Part shown: one piece after another, positions 46,776-55,532 of the stretch
Layout of the letters: every line of letters begins with the position of its first letter
Numbering within the stretch: the stretch's first letter is position 1
Assembly: GCA_036378675.1 (NCBI GenBank)
Contig: DASUWA010000023.1
Span: 85,817 to 149,816 of the forward strand
Direction of reading: 5' to 3'
DNA from: Acidimicrobiales bacterium
Lineage (GTDB): Bacteria > Actinomycetota > Acidimicrobiia > Acidimicrobiales > Palsa-688
Length of the DNA stretch: 64,000 nucleotides
Translations under genes and position numbers: made by a program
The notes under the pieces: generated by a model
What the model saw: only the letters and a program-made list of their open reading frames with translations
Told to the model about the DNA's origin: nothing
The model's database searches: none

Positions 46776-47674
46776 CCGCGCGCCGCGACCATTCGGCGCA
46801 TGCCTTCGCGCCAGGTGACCTGGGTGCGTCCAAGCACCTGGTGCATCAGGTTCGTGTCGGGCCATAGCGGCCACGGCGCCCGCTCCTCGTACCGGAACCT
46901 GACCGGTTTGCCAATGAGCTCGCCGAGCTAAGTGCAGTACTCCTCTGCGCTGACGGTTTCGCTACCCGCCCAGTTGACGGTGATGGGAGGGATCGAGGCC
47001 ACCTCCAGCGCGCGGACACCGAGCCTGACGTAATCGTCTTCGTAGATCGGGTTGTAGTTGTTCGGTTTGTCTGGATGCAGGACGATGTCCTTGCCGGCGC
47101 GTATGCGTTCGAAGCGGTCCGCGGGCGCACCACCAAGGGGACCGTAGGTCGAGAAGATGCGGATGATCGTCAGGGGCACTCCGTGCTCGACCGCGGCGAA
47201 GCGAGCGACAGCCTCGCCGGCAATCTTGGACAGGCTGTAGTTGCCCAGATGAACGCCAGGAGGGTCATCCTCCCTGAGAGGCCTTCTTCCCTGATACGCA
47301 TATGCCGATCCGGTCGAGCAGAAGACGAATCCACTCACCCCTTCGCACGCGGCGATAAGTCTCCCGGTCACCTGGGCGTTCACCTCGAAGGTTTTCTGCC
47401 AATCGGAGTCGGCGTCGCGCCCCAGCCGCGCCGCAGCGTGGAACACGTGGGTGAGATTGACCGGCAAGGCAAGGGCCTCGAGTTCGGCGATATCTCCGAC
47501 CATCGGCACAATGCCCGCGGCCATCAGTCGGTCCTCGTCGCCCGGATGGGTGCATCGAGCCAGCCCGTAGACCGTGTGACGTCGGGCAAGTTCCCGCGCG
47601 ATCGGAAAACCAACCCGTCCGGTCGCACCGGTTACGAGCACCGTCCAGCCGTCGTCGGGCGACTCAGTCGTGAT
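46772..47674 (-). pseudogene. NAD-dependent epimerase/dehydratase interrupted by an in-frame amber
   Basis: Extended SDR with TGATGRVGFPIARELAR, the late NYSLSKIAGEAVARF (YxxxK) and IIRIFSTYGPLGG. A TAG at 46928-46930 follows EEYCT; the next 51 codons stay open and family-like (LGELIGKPVRFRYEERAPWP and so on) to a TAG at 46772. The truncated product lacks the substrate-binding end. The start is also abnormal: no ATG, GTG or TTG is near. An ATC at 47674 or the adjacent ACG follows GAGGAGG. A decayed gene or a sequence error are both possible; I treat it as a pseudogene. Confidence 0.6.
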
Positions 47675-47763
47675 GAACCCTCCTCGTGTGCGATGCCCGC
47701 GGCACCCTTCGGCGAGCGGAGCGAAACGAGCCGAGGAAAACGTTAGTGCCCTATGGTTCGGGG

Positions 47764-48900
47764 ATGAGCGACGTGCAGAACCGCCTCGACAGTGCATGGA
47801 AGGCCTGGATCGAGGCCCAGGAAGCTGCGATCGAAACGGTTCGAACTGCGGAAGCCGTGCCGCGAACCGACACCGACCGCGCGGAGGGGTACCGATGGAT
47901 AACGAGGATCAGCTCGCTTGCGCAGGAGTGGTTCATCGAGAAGTCGGATCCGCTTCATCCGCAGCTATTCCAGTCGCAAAGCGAGTACAGGAAGCTTCTG
48001 GTAGACAATCCGGACACTAGGTACGCCTTCTGCCCGATCGACGACAGCCAGACCTACAGGCTCAGCGGGACGCGCGGGGATGCCGCGTACGTCGGGTTGA
48101 CGTTCGGCACTCCCATCGGAAAGGGCGCCGTCGGCGGGCGGACCGGCACGACCGTGCAGGCTCATCTCGATCAGTTCCAGCTCGGACCGAACGGGGAGGT
48201 CGACGTGCTCATCGTCCCCGAGGGCGAGGATCCCGATCCGGCCTTCAAGAACGTCGTCGCGGTACCACCGGGGACGGGGCAGCTGGCGGTGCGCGAAACG
48301 TTCTTCGATCGCGTCCGCGACCGGCCGGCGGACCTGCGGATCGATCTGGTCGGTGATGTCGCGCCGCCGATCCTCGAAGTTGAGGAGATCGCGTCAAAGA
48401 TGGAGTTCGCCGCGCTGTTCGTCCAGTTCGTCGCTGCGACGGCGGTGAACATGTGGCGCGACACTGCTGGCAACATCAACCACTTCGGCGGCACTGCGGG
48501 ATCGGAACATGTGGCGGCTCAGGACGACGAGGTCCGCTCGCACAGCAACGCCGAGATGACCTACCACGGCGGGCGTTGGGTTCTGGGGGAGGGTGAGGCT
48601 CTCGTCGTCACCGTCCACGATCCAGCGGAGAATTTTCTGTATTGGGGACTCACCACCGCGTCGGCGTGGATGGAGAGCCTGGACTACCGGTACACCACCA
48701 CGAACCTGAACAATCACACGGCGCAGAGATCGGCCGACGGCAACTGGCGCCTGGTCATCTCGCCACGAGACCCCGGTGTGGCGAACTGGATCGACACCGG
48801 TGGAAGGCGGGAGGGTTACATGATCGTTCGCTGGGTGCTGGCCGATCGGCCACCGCATCCCACATGCGAGCTGGTCCCGATCGACAGTCTCGGAAGCTGA
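47764..48900 (+). CDS. DUF1214-domain protein
   Basis: 378-residue protein. Its C-terminal part matches the DUF1214 pattern (ENFLYWGLTTASAWMESLDYR, NNHTAQRSADGNWRLVISPRDPG and GYMIVRWVLADRP). Function unknown; related proteins are often near sulfatase or lipid genes. ATG 47764 is preferred over an in-frame start at 47686, which overlaps the epimerase leader. It converges with the sulfotransferase gene, the stops being four bases apart. Confidence 0.78.
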   Translation: MSDVQNRLDSAWKAWIEAQEAAIETVRTAEAVPRTDTDRAEGYRWITRISSLAQEWFIEKSDPLHPQLFQSQSEYRKLLVDNPDTRYAFCPIDDSQTYRLSGTRGDAAYVGLTFGTPIGKGAVGGRTGTTVQAHLDQFQLGPNGEVDVLIVPEGEDPDPAFKNVVAVPPGTGQLAVRETFFDRVRDRPADLRIDLVGDVAPPILEVEEIASKMEFAALFVQFVAATAVNMWRDTAGNINHFGGTAGSEHVAAQDDEVRSHSNAEMTYHGGRWVLGEGEALVVTVHDPAENFLYWGLTTASAWMESLDYRYTTTNLNNHTAQRSADGNWRLVISPRDPGVANWIDTGGRREGYMIVRWVLADRPPHPTCELVPIDSLGS

Positions 48901-48904
48901 ATCC

Positions 48905-50176
48905 TCATACCTCCGACGGAACTCCGAACCGTTGCTGATAGTCGGCGACGAGACCGCGATGCTCCGCCAGGTCCAGTCCGGTGTCCTCGAATCGGTAACG
49001 GTGGCCGCCGGTCGTTCGGTTGTCATGGCGTGCCCCGACGTAATCCTGGAGGTTCGCCCGGGCCTCATCGGACAGCTCGATTCCCCAGCGGTCGTACAGC
49101 TTGGCAACGGTGCCTACGGGATCGGATACGAGGTCCTTGTAAACCACATCGGTGATCTGATCATCGGGAAGGCTGCCTGAGTCGCGTTCATTGGCGACGC
49201 CGTTCATCTGTAGCTCAACGCCCAGGCACAAGAACTCGACCAGGTCCTGATGCGGTACTCGGTTCGAGTGCATCCAGTGAAGAGTCGCCATCGTGTCCGC
49301 CAAAGAGCCCACCACCCGGAGCGGATCGCGGTGGGTCATCACCACCCGGACGTCGGGATAGGTCGCGAACAGGAGAGGCAGGTGGGACAGATGCGAGGGC
49401 GCCTTCACCACCCATCGTTCGGTGGGACGGGACCACTGGAGCGTCTGGAGCATCCGCCGATGCCACTGGTATATCGGCGCCTGATCAATTCCGCTCTTCC
49501 ATATCGTATAGCTGGGCACGTTGTAGATGCCGGTGAAGATGTCGCTCGAGAACTGGTGGGCGAATGCGAAGATGCACTCCGTCGGGAGGTGGCCTCCGTT
49601 CTCGTGCATCGAGGTGAAGGCGGGCACCATCTCGTCCATGACGGTGATCTCGGCGTGAGTCGTTGCGACCCAATCGACGTCGTCTGCAGGGCGTTCCGAC
49701 TCTCCGGGCGCAGCAGCTCCCGGGACCGTGTGAACCAGCTCCCACAGGAGGGCGGGGCGGTTGTCACGGTCGCACGCGAGCAGCTCGTGCAGCAGCGTCG
49801 TTCCGGAACGACCGAGGCCGGTAACGACGATGGGGGAGCGGACGATCTCCCGGTCGATCGCAGGTTCCTTCTTCCACAGGTCGACCAACCGGAGCCGGTT
49901 CTGGAGGATCACCTGCAACTCCGCACGGGCTCGGAGGCGGCCGGCGAGATGCAGTTCCGCTTCGTCATCGAGCGCGGTGCAAAGGCGGTGGAGCGGCTCG
50001 CGGAACCATTCGTCGCCGAAGTCGGTGAAGCCTGTGGCCGCGGTCGCCGCCTCGAGAAGGTCGCCCGAGCGAAGCGAGATCATCGATTGTCCATCGTCCC
50101 CGAGCCCTCGGCCGTAGGCGATCAGCTTCTCGACCCATGGCTTCCGTTCCGGTGGCACCCAGGTCACGGCAACCAA
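48905..50176 (-). CDS. Sulfotransferase-family protein
   Basis: 423-residue PAPS-type sulfotransferase (Sulfotransfer_3). The 5'-phosphosulfate loop VVTGLGRSGTTLLHELLA is near residue 117. The 3'-phosphate region WVVKAPSHLSHLPLLFATYPDVRVVMTHRDPLR (in parts: VVKAPSHLSHLPLL and VVMTHRDP) is near 260. Such proteins transfer sulfate to lipids, carbohydrates or sterols in the cytoplasm. No sulfate-activation genes are nearby. The gene stands alone and converges with the DUF1214 gene. Confidence 0.9.
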   Translation of the reverse strand: MVAVTWVPPERKPWVEKLIAYGRGLGDDGQSMISLRSGDLLEAATAATGFTDFGDEWFREPLHRLCTALDDEAELHLAGRLRARAELQVILQNRLRLVDLWKKEPAIDREIVRSPIVVTGLGRSGTTLLHELLACDRDNRPALLWELVHTVPGAAAPGESERPADDVDWVATTHAEITVMDEMVPAFTSMHENGGHLPTECIFAFAHQFSSDIFTGIYNVPSYTIWKSGIDQAPIYQWHRRMLQTLQWSRPTERWVVKAPSHLSHLPLLFATYPDVRVVMTHRDPLRVVGSLADTMATLHWMHSNRVPHQDLVEFLCLGVELQMNGVANERDSGSLPDDQITDVVYKDLVSDPVGTVAKLYDRWGIELSDEARANLQDYVGARHDNRTTGGHRYRFEDTGLDLAEHRGLVADYQQRFGVPSEV

Positions 50177-50200
50177 CCGTAGACCACGTGGTCGAGACGC

Positions 50201-50965
50201 TCAGGGGACCAGCTGCTGTCCTCCGTCGATGTCCATGGTCGCCCCGGTGATCGCGGTGTTGACCATGAGGTGTACCGCGAGCGCGGCGATGTCACCCGGA
50301 CCCACTACGCGCCCGATCGGGAGTGTGCTGCGTAGTTGTTCGCGGCGTGCGTCGAGTTCGTCGCCGAGGAGTGACGCCGACAGCGGGGTGTCGACGAAAC
50401 CGGCTGCGATCAGGTTGACCCGGACGGGAGCGACTTCGAGCGCGAGATTCCTCACCAGGGCGGGCAGGGCGGCGGTGAGGGCTGAGATCAGGGAGAGTCC
50501 CGAACCGGTCCGCCGCCCGCCGGTGCCGCCCATGAAGAGCAACGTCCCTCCCGGCCGGACCTTGCCTGCGGCGTGCTTCGCGATCAGGATCGGCAGAAAG
50601 AGGTGTGATTCGACGTCGCGGCCCGCCTTGTCGAAGTCGAACTCGGCAAAGGGGGCGTAGTACGGACCCGGACCGGTGAGGAGGACGTGGTCGATCGAAG
50701 GCAGATCGTCTAGGAACCTCGTGAGCAGATCAAAATCGGTGGCGTCGAACGCGGCGGTCCTCGCGCCCAGCTCGGCTCCGACGGTCCGCAAGCGGTCCGG
50801 GTTGCGAGCCGTGATTATCACGTCGGCCCCTTCGGCGTGCGCACGGCGGGCGGTCTCCAACCCGATGCCCAACGTTCCGCCGATCACGACGACCGTCTGT
50901 CCGGCCAATTGCGGGTCGTGGCTCAGGAGCCCGGTGGCGGAGTAGGTGCCGTCGTACGTGGTCAC
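50201..50965 (-). CDS. Short-chain dehydrogenase/reductase, atypical active site
   Basis: 254-residue SDR. The nucleotide motif reads VVVIGGTLGIGLETARRAHA instead of TGxxxGIG, and the catalytic tetrad is not recognisable: the Ser is present (LLFMGGTGGRRTGSG lacks the usual SS), and no YxxxK is found at the expected place. It may bind NADPH without classical dehydrogenase chemistry. GTG 50965 overlaps the stop of the VOC gene (GTGA); the longer frame runs through that gene. Confidence 0.75.
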   Translation of the reverse strand: MTTYDGTYSATGLLSHDPQLAGQTVVVIGGTLGIGLETARRAHAEGADVIITARNPDRLRTVGAELGARTAAFDATDFDLLTRFLDDLPSIDHVLLTGPGPYYAPFAEFDFDKAGRDVESHLFLPILIAKHAAGKVRPGGTLLFMGGTGGRRTGSGLSLISALTAALPALVRNLALEVAPVRVNLIAAGFVDTPLSASLLGDELDARREQLRSTLPIGRVVGPGDIAALAVHLMVNTAITGATMDIDGGQQLVP

Positions 50966-51630
50966 GTCGGCAGTGCCTCCCCGGTCTCCTCGGCGACCAT
51001 GTATTTCGCGTACCAGTCCGGCCAGTCCGGGTCTTCTTGGCCGATTCGCTTCTCGTGCTCGCCATGCGCGACGGACGCGCGCCGCATCGCGTTCGCCAGG
51101 TCCGAAACGGACGAATACGTGGTAGCGCCGGGATCGAGGCGACCCGGTAGCCGGTGGGTTATCTCCTGGAGCAGCCACAGGTTGCCATCGGGGTCGTTGA
51201 ACACCGCGTAGGACTTATAGCTCTGGTGGTCGGGGTCCGGTCCGCTGATCCGGCCGGCCGGATTGAACGGAGAGCCGTGGAACACCTCGCTCACGTCAGC
51301 CCCGCGGTCGACCAGGTCCTTTCGGGCCGCCGCGATGTCCGAGACGATGAGCTCCAGACCCTGCGCCGCTCCCGGGGCGGAGGGAGTCACTCCGATGCCG
51401 AACCCGATGGAGCAACCCGAGCCCGGCGGAGTGAACTGCACGATCCGAAAGCTGTCGCCTGCGACGATGTCCGCGTCGAGCCTGAAGCCCAGGTTCTCGT
51501 AGAACTTCTTTGATCGGTCCGGGTCGGAGACGGGAATGATGACGACCTCGAGCTTCATGTCCGGCCTTTCGGCGTTACCCGCGTTCTGTGTACCCGCGTC
51601 CTGTGTACCCACGTCCTGTGCAGTGGTCAT
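50962..51630 (-). CDS. VOC-family (glyoxalase-fold) protein
   Basis: 222-residue VOC protein: MKLEVVIIPVSDPDRSKKFY begins the fold and ends with VFNDPDGNLWLLQEI. A tail (about 155-222, RRASVAHGEHEKRIGQEDPD) extends past the normal ~130 residues. The first 24 residues are a low-complexity leader encoded by a 15-bp repeat. AGGGAGG precedes ATG 51630. It overlaps the following SDR by GTGA, so the two are co-transcribed. Confidence 0.85.
   Translation of the reverse strand: MTTAQDVGTQDAGTQNAGNAERPDMKLEVVIIPVSDPDRSKKFYENLGFRLDADIVAGDSFRIVQFTPPGSGCSIGFGIGVTPSAPGAAQGLELIVSDIAAARKDLVDRGADVSEVFHGSPFNPAGRISGPDPDHQSYKSYAVFNDPDGNLWLLQEITHRLPGRLDPGATTYSSVSDLANAMRRASVAHGEHEKRIGQEDPDWPDWYAKYMVAEETGEALPT
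51576..51620 (-). repeat. Three tandem copies of a 15-bp unit in the VOC gene leader
   Basis: The plus-strand units TACCCGCGTTCTGTG, TACCCGCGTCCTGTG and TACCCACGTCCTGTG are consecutive, differing by one or two bases. They encode the repeated peptide GTQDA/GTQNA at the N-terminus of the VOC protein. Confidence 0.9.
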
Positions 51631-51759
51631 TTGGATCCTCCCTGGGGTTCGCCGTGTTCAATGACCATCGTCCTCAATGACGATCGCATTTCGGGTACTG
51701 CTTCGAACCCGGGGAACTCCCTGGTCTCCGAGCGGGGTTAGATCCAGTGCAGAGGCGAC

Positions 51760-53019
51760 TCAGGAATCCTGGGCTGATCTCAGTCTCTTGGCGAGGGTCT
51801 GCAGGAGGTTCCAGGAGATCGTCGGGTTGGTCTGGACGAGCGGACGGAACTCCCAGAAGGTGAGCCCGTGGCAGACGACGTCGGTGGCGGCGGCGACGGT
51901 GGCCGACCGAGATCCCTCGTCGATAAGCGCGATCTCGCCGAAGTAGTCCCCACGACCGAGGGTCGCTATCTGCTTGCCGCGAATTGATACCGACGCCTCA
52001 CCGGACTCGATCACGTAGAAGGCCGCCGCCCCGACCCCTTCCTTGGTGATCGTCTCGCCGGCCGCGAACGTGCGTTCCTTGAACATGCTGCCGATCTGGG
52101 CGATATCGCCGTCCCTCAGACCTGTGAACAGCGGTACCTGCTCGATGACCTCGGCCGGGCGCTCCGACGCGGCCACCCTGGAACCACCTGCCGAGCGCCC
52201 ACCTGCCGAGCGATTGGTGACCGCACGGCACTGGAGCAGGTACATCTGCTTGTCGGCGTATGCCCACTCGATGTCGCGCCCTGGGCCGTATACCTCCTCG
52301 CAGCGAGTGGCCAGGTCGTTCAGCAGCTGGACCTGCTGGTCGTCGAGGCAGAGAGTCTCTACCAGTTGCGGCTCCACATCCTTCTCGACCGTGCCCCCGT
52401 CGGCGACGGCCCGTATGGCGACTTTCTTGAGCCCCGGGGTCCGTTCGAGTATCTCCCCATGACGGTCTACCCGGAAGTGGTCGGGGATGACCCGGGCCGC
52501 GACCACGGCCTCGCCTAGCCCCCAACTCGCCTCGATGACCCGCTCGTCGGCCCCGTTCATCGGGTTCTGGGTGAACATCACGCCGGCCACGTCGGGGTCG
52601 AGGAGGGCCTGGACGACCACACCCACGCTGGGGCGCTCGAACAGCCCGACCCGCTTCCGGTAGCTGATCGCGGAGTCGGAGTTCGCCGACCACCAGACCT
52701 CGCGGATTGCCGCGTTCAGATCGGTGCGTGACGGGACGTTCAGGAGGGTGAGGTGCTGACCGGCGAAGCTCGCCGCCGCGCCGTCCTCGTCCACAACGGA
52801 CGAGCGAACCGCTAGCGGACCGGCGAGGAATCCGGCTGCCTCCATCACTTCTACGATCGCTTCGTCCTGGCCTGAGGCGACGGCGTCGGTCAGTGGTCCT
52901 GCGAGCGCGACGCCGGGGGGGACCGGCAAACCCGCCCTGGCAGCCGCGCCGAGGCCGACCGCCTTGGCCCCATACAAAGATTCGTCGTGCGCGTCCGAGA
53001 GAGGGACTGCCCCGTTCAC
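51760..53019 (-). CDS. PEP-dikinase ATP-binding subunit fused to a cyclic-nucleotide-binding domain
   Basis: 419-residue fusion. Residues about 1-275 match the ATP-grasp domain of PEP synthase/pyruvate phosphate dikinase (KAVGLGAAARAGLPVPPGVA, VRSSVVDEDGAAASFAGQH, GVMFTQNPMNGADERVIEAS). Residues about 295-419 form a cNMP-binding/Crp-type domain with the phosphate-binding cassette FGEIALIDEGSRSATVAA. The PEP-utiliser His domain is in the next gene (53030-54652), 10 bases away. This suggests a two-subunit dikinase or rifampin-phosphotransferase-like enzyme with a nucleotide-responsive sensor on the ATP subunit. Confidence 0.85.
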   Translation of the reverse strand: MNGAVPLSDAHDESLYGAKAVGLGAAARAGLPVPPGVALAGPLTDAVASGQDEAIVEVMEAAGFLAGPLAVRSSVVDEDGAAASFAGQHLTLLNVPSRTDLNAAIREVWWSANSDSAISYRKRVGLFERPSVGVVVQALLDPDVAGVMFTQNPMNGADERVIEASWGLGEAVVAARVIPDHFRVDRHGEILERTPGLKKVAIRAVADGGTVEKDVEPQLVETLCLDDQQVQLLNDLATRCEEVYGPGRDIEWAYADKQMYLLQCRAVTNRSAGGRSAGGSRVAASERPAEVIEQVPLFTGLRDGDIAQIGSMFKERTFAAGETITKEGVGAAAFYVIESGEASVSIRGKQIATLGRGDYFGEIALIDEGSRSATVAAATDVVCHGLTFWEFRPLVQTNPTISWNLLQTLAKRLRSAQDS

Positions 53020-53029
53020 TCGAGCCCTT

Positions 53030-54652
53030 TCACTTGAGGATCGTCACCTCGCCGGCGTCGCCGTCGACTCGTACGGTTGCACCGTCGGGGATGAGATCGG
53101 TCGCCGTACGCGTGCCAACCACTCCCGGGATGCCGTACTCCCGGGCCACGATCGCCGAGTGCGAAAGAAGCCCGCCGCTATCCGTGACGATGGCGCCGAG
53201 CAGCGGCAACAGGATGTTGAACGCTTCGGTCGTCGACTCCGTCACGAGAACATCGCCCTGCACGATCCGGTCGAACTCGGTAGGACCCGAGATGCGCCGG
53301 GCGGGACCTTGGTAGACGCCACCGCTGGCCGCCAGGCCCCGCAACAGTGCCTCCTCGTGCTCGGCCTCGGAGCTCCCGAACAGCTCGCCGAGTGCGACCC
53401 CGATGGCTCGCATGAGACGCGCCGGTGCGACGGGCAGGCCGGATGGATCCGGCGGTTGCGTTGGCGGCGGACCTAGCACTGGAGGGGCTTCCTTAGCGGT
53501 GTGCGAGGTCCGGTAGTCGAACCGTTCCGCGAGTTCGTCGGCGGAGGGACCCGCGGATCCGGACAGGATGGAAGTCATCTCGTCGAATCCTGCGTCGACG
53601 AAGTGCTCAGGGTCGGCGACACGTCCGGTCCGAGCAAGTCGGCGACCGGCCGCCACGACTGCACGTCGCATGATCCCGGACGCCCATATGTCGCTGAAGA
53701 CTCCCCGTTCGTCGCGGATCCGGTACATCAGGCGGGCCTCTCCGAGGAGATCGTCGAATTCGGCGCGGTGCTCCTCGGGGACCTGTTGGCGGATTCCAGC
53801 GATCTGGGAGTCAACGTCGGAGGCGACCGCCGATCCCTTCTCCACGGTGGTCCGGATCGCGCGGAGGAGGGCGTCCGGCAGTTCCAGCGCGTACCGCCCG
53901 GAGATGTCGAAGCCGTCGAGAAGGCGGCACCCGACCAGGTCCAGGTATTCGTTGAGCTCCGTACTGACGTCGTTGCCGAGAGAACGCAACTTGTCGAGCG
54001 CGACTTCGGGCTCGCTTTCTGACTCGAGGATCTCCCGCGCCGCCGGGTCTCGTTCGAACGCGCGGATCAAGCCGGCTAGTTCCTCAGAAGCTCCGGCCGA
54101 CACCGGCGCGGCTCCACGCATCATGCCGAGCACCTCGGAGGGTGGGACGCCCGCCCAATCGCCGACGTGCACGAGCAAGTCGCCGACGCAGATCATCGCT
54201 GCGCCGGTGAACCGCATGTGCTGGTAGATCATCTGTGAGTGATGGTCCCGGCATCTGCCCAGATATGCCACGAGGTCTGTGTCTGACAAGGAATCCGGAT
54301 CCACCGACTGAAGTCGCCGGTGGGTCTTGATGGCTGCTGGTTTGGCGTCTTCGTCCCATTCCCGTAGCTGGTCCCGCCACAGCTTCTGCGCGAACACCGC
54401 TTCGGCGCGCTGGAATCGCTCTGGTATCTCGTCCTCGCTCACCGGAGCGAGGGCCCGGTATGCGAAGCCGTTCACGTACGCCATCTGCATGCCGCCGATC
54501 AACATCCCGTAATGGCGGCTGAATTCGGCTACCCCCAGTTGGAACGGTTCGGGGTGCATTTCTGCCCAGTACCGGGTGACGGGACGGGGAAAGTGGACCG
54601 GATCCAGTTCCCAAGTCCCCGGGCCGGGTGGCTCGAATGGCTGATTGATCAC
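53030..54652 (-). CDS. PEP-utilising mobile-domain subunit of the split dikinase
   Basis: 540-residue protein. The C-terminal ~90 residues hold the phosphohistidine swivelling domain with the catalytic His in TDSGGLLSHSAIVAREYGIPGV. The long N-terminal helical region (about 1-400) resembles the substrate-binding domain of rifampin phosphotransferase-like and phenylphosphate-synthase-like proteins. It lacks the PEP/pyruvate barrel of PPDK. GTG 54652 is the likely start; the ATP-grasp partner is immediately downstream. The acceptor substrate cannot be inferred. Confidence 0.85.
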   Translation of the reverse strand: MINQPFEPPGPGTWELDPVHFPRPVTRYWAEMHPEPFQLGVAEFSRHYGMLIGGMQMAYVNGFAYRALAPVSEDEIPERFQRAEAVFAQKLWRDQLREWDEDAKPAAIKTHRRLQSVDPDSLSDTDLVAYLGRCRDHHSQMIYQHMRFTGAAMICVGDLLVHVGDWAGVPPSEVLGMMRGAAPVSAGASEELAGLIRAFERDPAAREILESESEPEVALDKLRSLGNDVSTELNEYLDLVGCRLLDGFDISGRYALELPDALLRAIRTTVEKGSAVASDVDSQIAGIRQQVPEEHRAEFDDLLGEARLMYRIRDERGVFSDIWASGIMRRAVVAAGRRLARTGRVADPEHFVDAGFDEMTSILSGSAGPSADELAERFDYRTSHTAKEAPPVLGPPPTQPPDPSGLPVAPARLMRAIGVALGELFGSSEAEHEEALLRGLAASGGVYQGPARRISGPTEFDRIVQGDVLVTESTTEAFNILLPLLGAIVTDSGGLLSHSAIVAREYGIPGVVGTRTATDLIPDGATVRVDGDAGEVTILK

Positions 54653-54764
54653 GGCGCGGATCTTGTCAGTTGCGGCCTTCAGGAGCGTCCGGACTCAGCC
54701 TTTTGGACATGTCGGTGCGCGCCTCGGCCACGGCCCGGCCTACCCAAGCCGATTGCGGTGCCGG

Positions 54765-55532
54765 CTAACGCAGGGTTGCTCCGCCGTCCACGCTTATGAC
54801 CTGCCCGTTGATCCACTCCGCGTCCGAGGACATCAGGAACGCGACCATCGCTGCGATGTCGTCCGGACGGCCCAGCCGGTTGCTCCGCTGCCTTTTCAGG
54901 ACCGATGCGCGGAATGAGGGGTCGAGGCCCTCCTGGACGGTCTCGGTGAGCACCAGGCCGGGTGCGATCGCGTTGGCGCGGACGCCTTGCTTCCCCCACT
55001 TCGATGCGACGTGGCGGACGATGGCGTTGATCCCGCTCTTTGCGACGGCGTAGGCGGGACGTTCCGGTTCGCCGACGAAGGCAGCCGCCGAACTGGTGTA
55101 GACGAGGGCGCCGCCGCCGCGAGCGAGTATCTCGGGCAACGCAAGTCGTGTGCACAGCAGATGGCCCCGGAGGCCCGTTCGTATCGTGCGGTCGAACGCG
55201 CCGAGGTCGATGCTGACCGCGTCGGTGTCCTCGCCGATGGTTTCGGGTGAAAGGTCGGCGGCGTTGATGTGTATGGCATCGAGCCCGCCGAACGCCTTGA
55301 CCGTCGCGTTCACCGCCGCGATGACCGATCCCTCGTCACCGATGTCGAGGCTGATCGCGAACGCCTCGCCTCCGGCCTGCTCGATCTGGGCGGCTGCCGC
55401 CTCGGCACCTTCCGTGTTCAGGTCGCCGACCGCCACCCGGGCGCCCTCCGCGCCCAACCGCAAAGACGTGGCGGTGCCGATCCCGCCGGCGCCACCCGCC
55501 ATCAGAACGGCCTTACCGGTCAACCCTCTCAC
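54765..55532 (-). CDS. Short-chain dehydrogenase/reductase
   Basis: 255-residue classical SDR. MAGGAGGIGTATSLRLGAEGA binds NAD(P); INAADLS replaces the NNAG motif. Catalytic Ser in VYTSSAAAFVG and YAVAKSGINAIV give the YxxxK. The C-terminal WINGQVISVDGGATLR is typical. GTG 55532 overlaps the stop of the ligase gene (GTGA), so the two act together. It would oxidise a 3-hydroxyacyl or similar intermediate made after CoA activation. Confidence 0.9.
   Translation of the reverse strand: MRGLTGKAVLMAGGAGGIGTATSLRLGAEGARVAVGDLNTEGAEAAAAQIEQAGGEAFAISLDIGDEGSVIAAVNATVKAFGGLDAIHINAADLSPETIGEDTDAVSIDLGAFDRTIRTGLRGHLLCTRLALPEILARGGGALVYTSSAAAFVGEPERPAYAVAKSGINAIVRHVASKWGKQGVRANAIAPGLVLTETVQEGLDPSFRASVLKRQRSNRLGRPDDIAAMVAFLMSSDAEWINGQVISVDGGATLR

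Noticed and set aside
46928..46930. Amber codon in the epimerase as pyrrolysine
   Set aside because: No catalytic or methylamine-related reason for Pyl at a C-terminal loop, and the start codon is also defective; decay or error is simpler.
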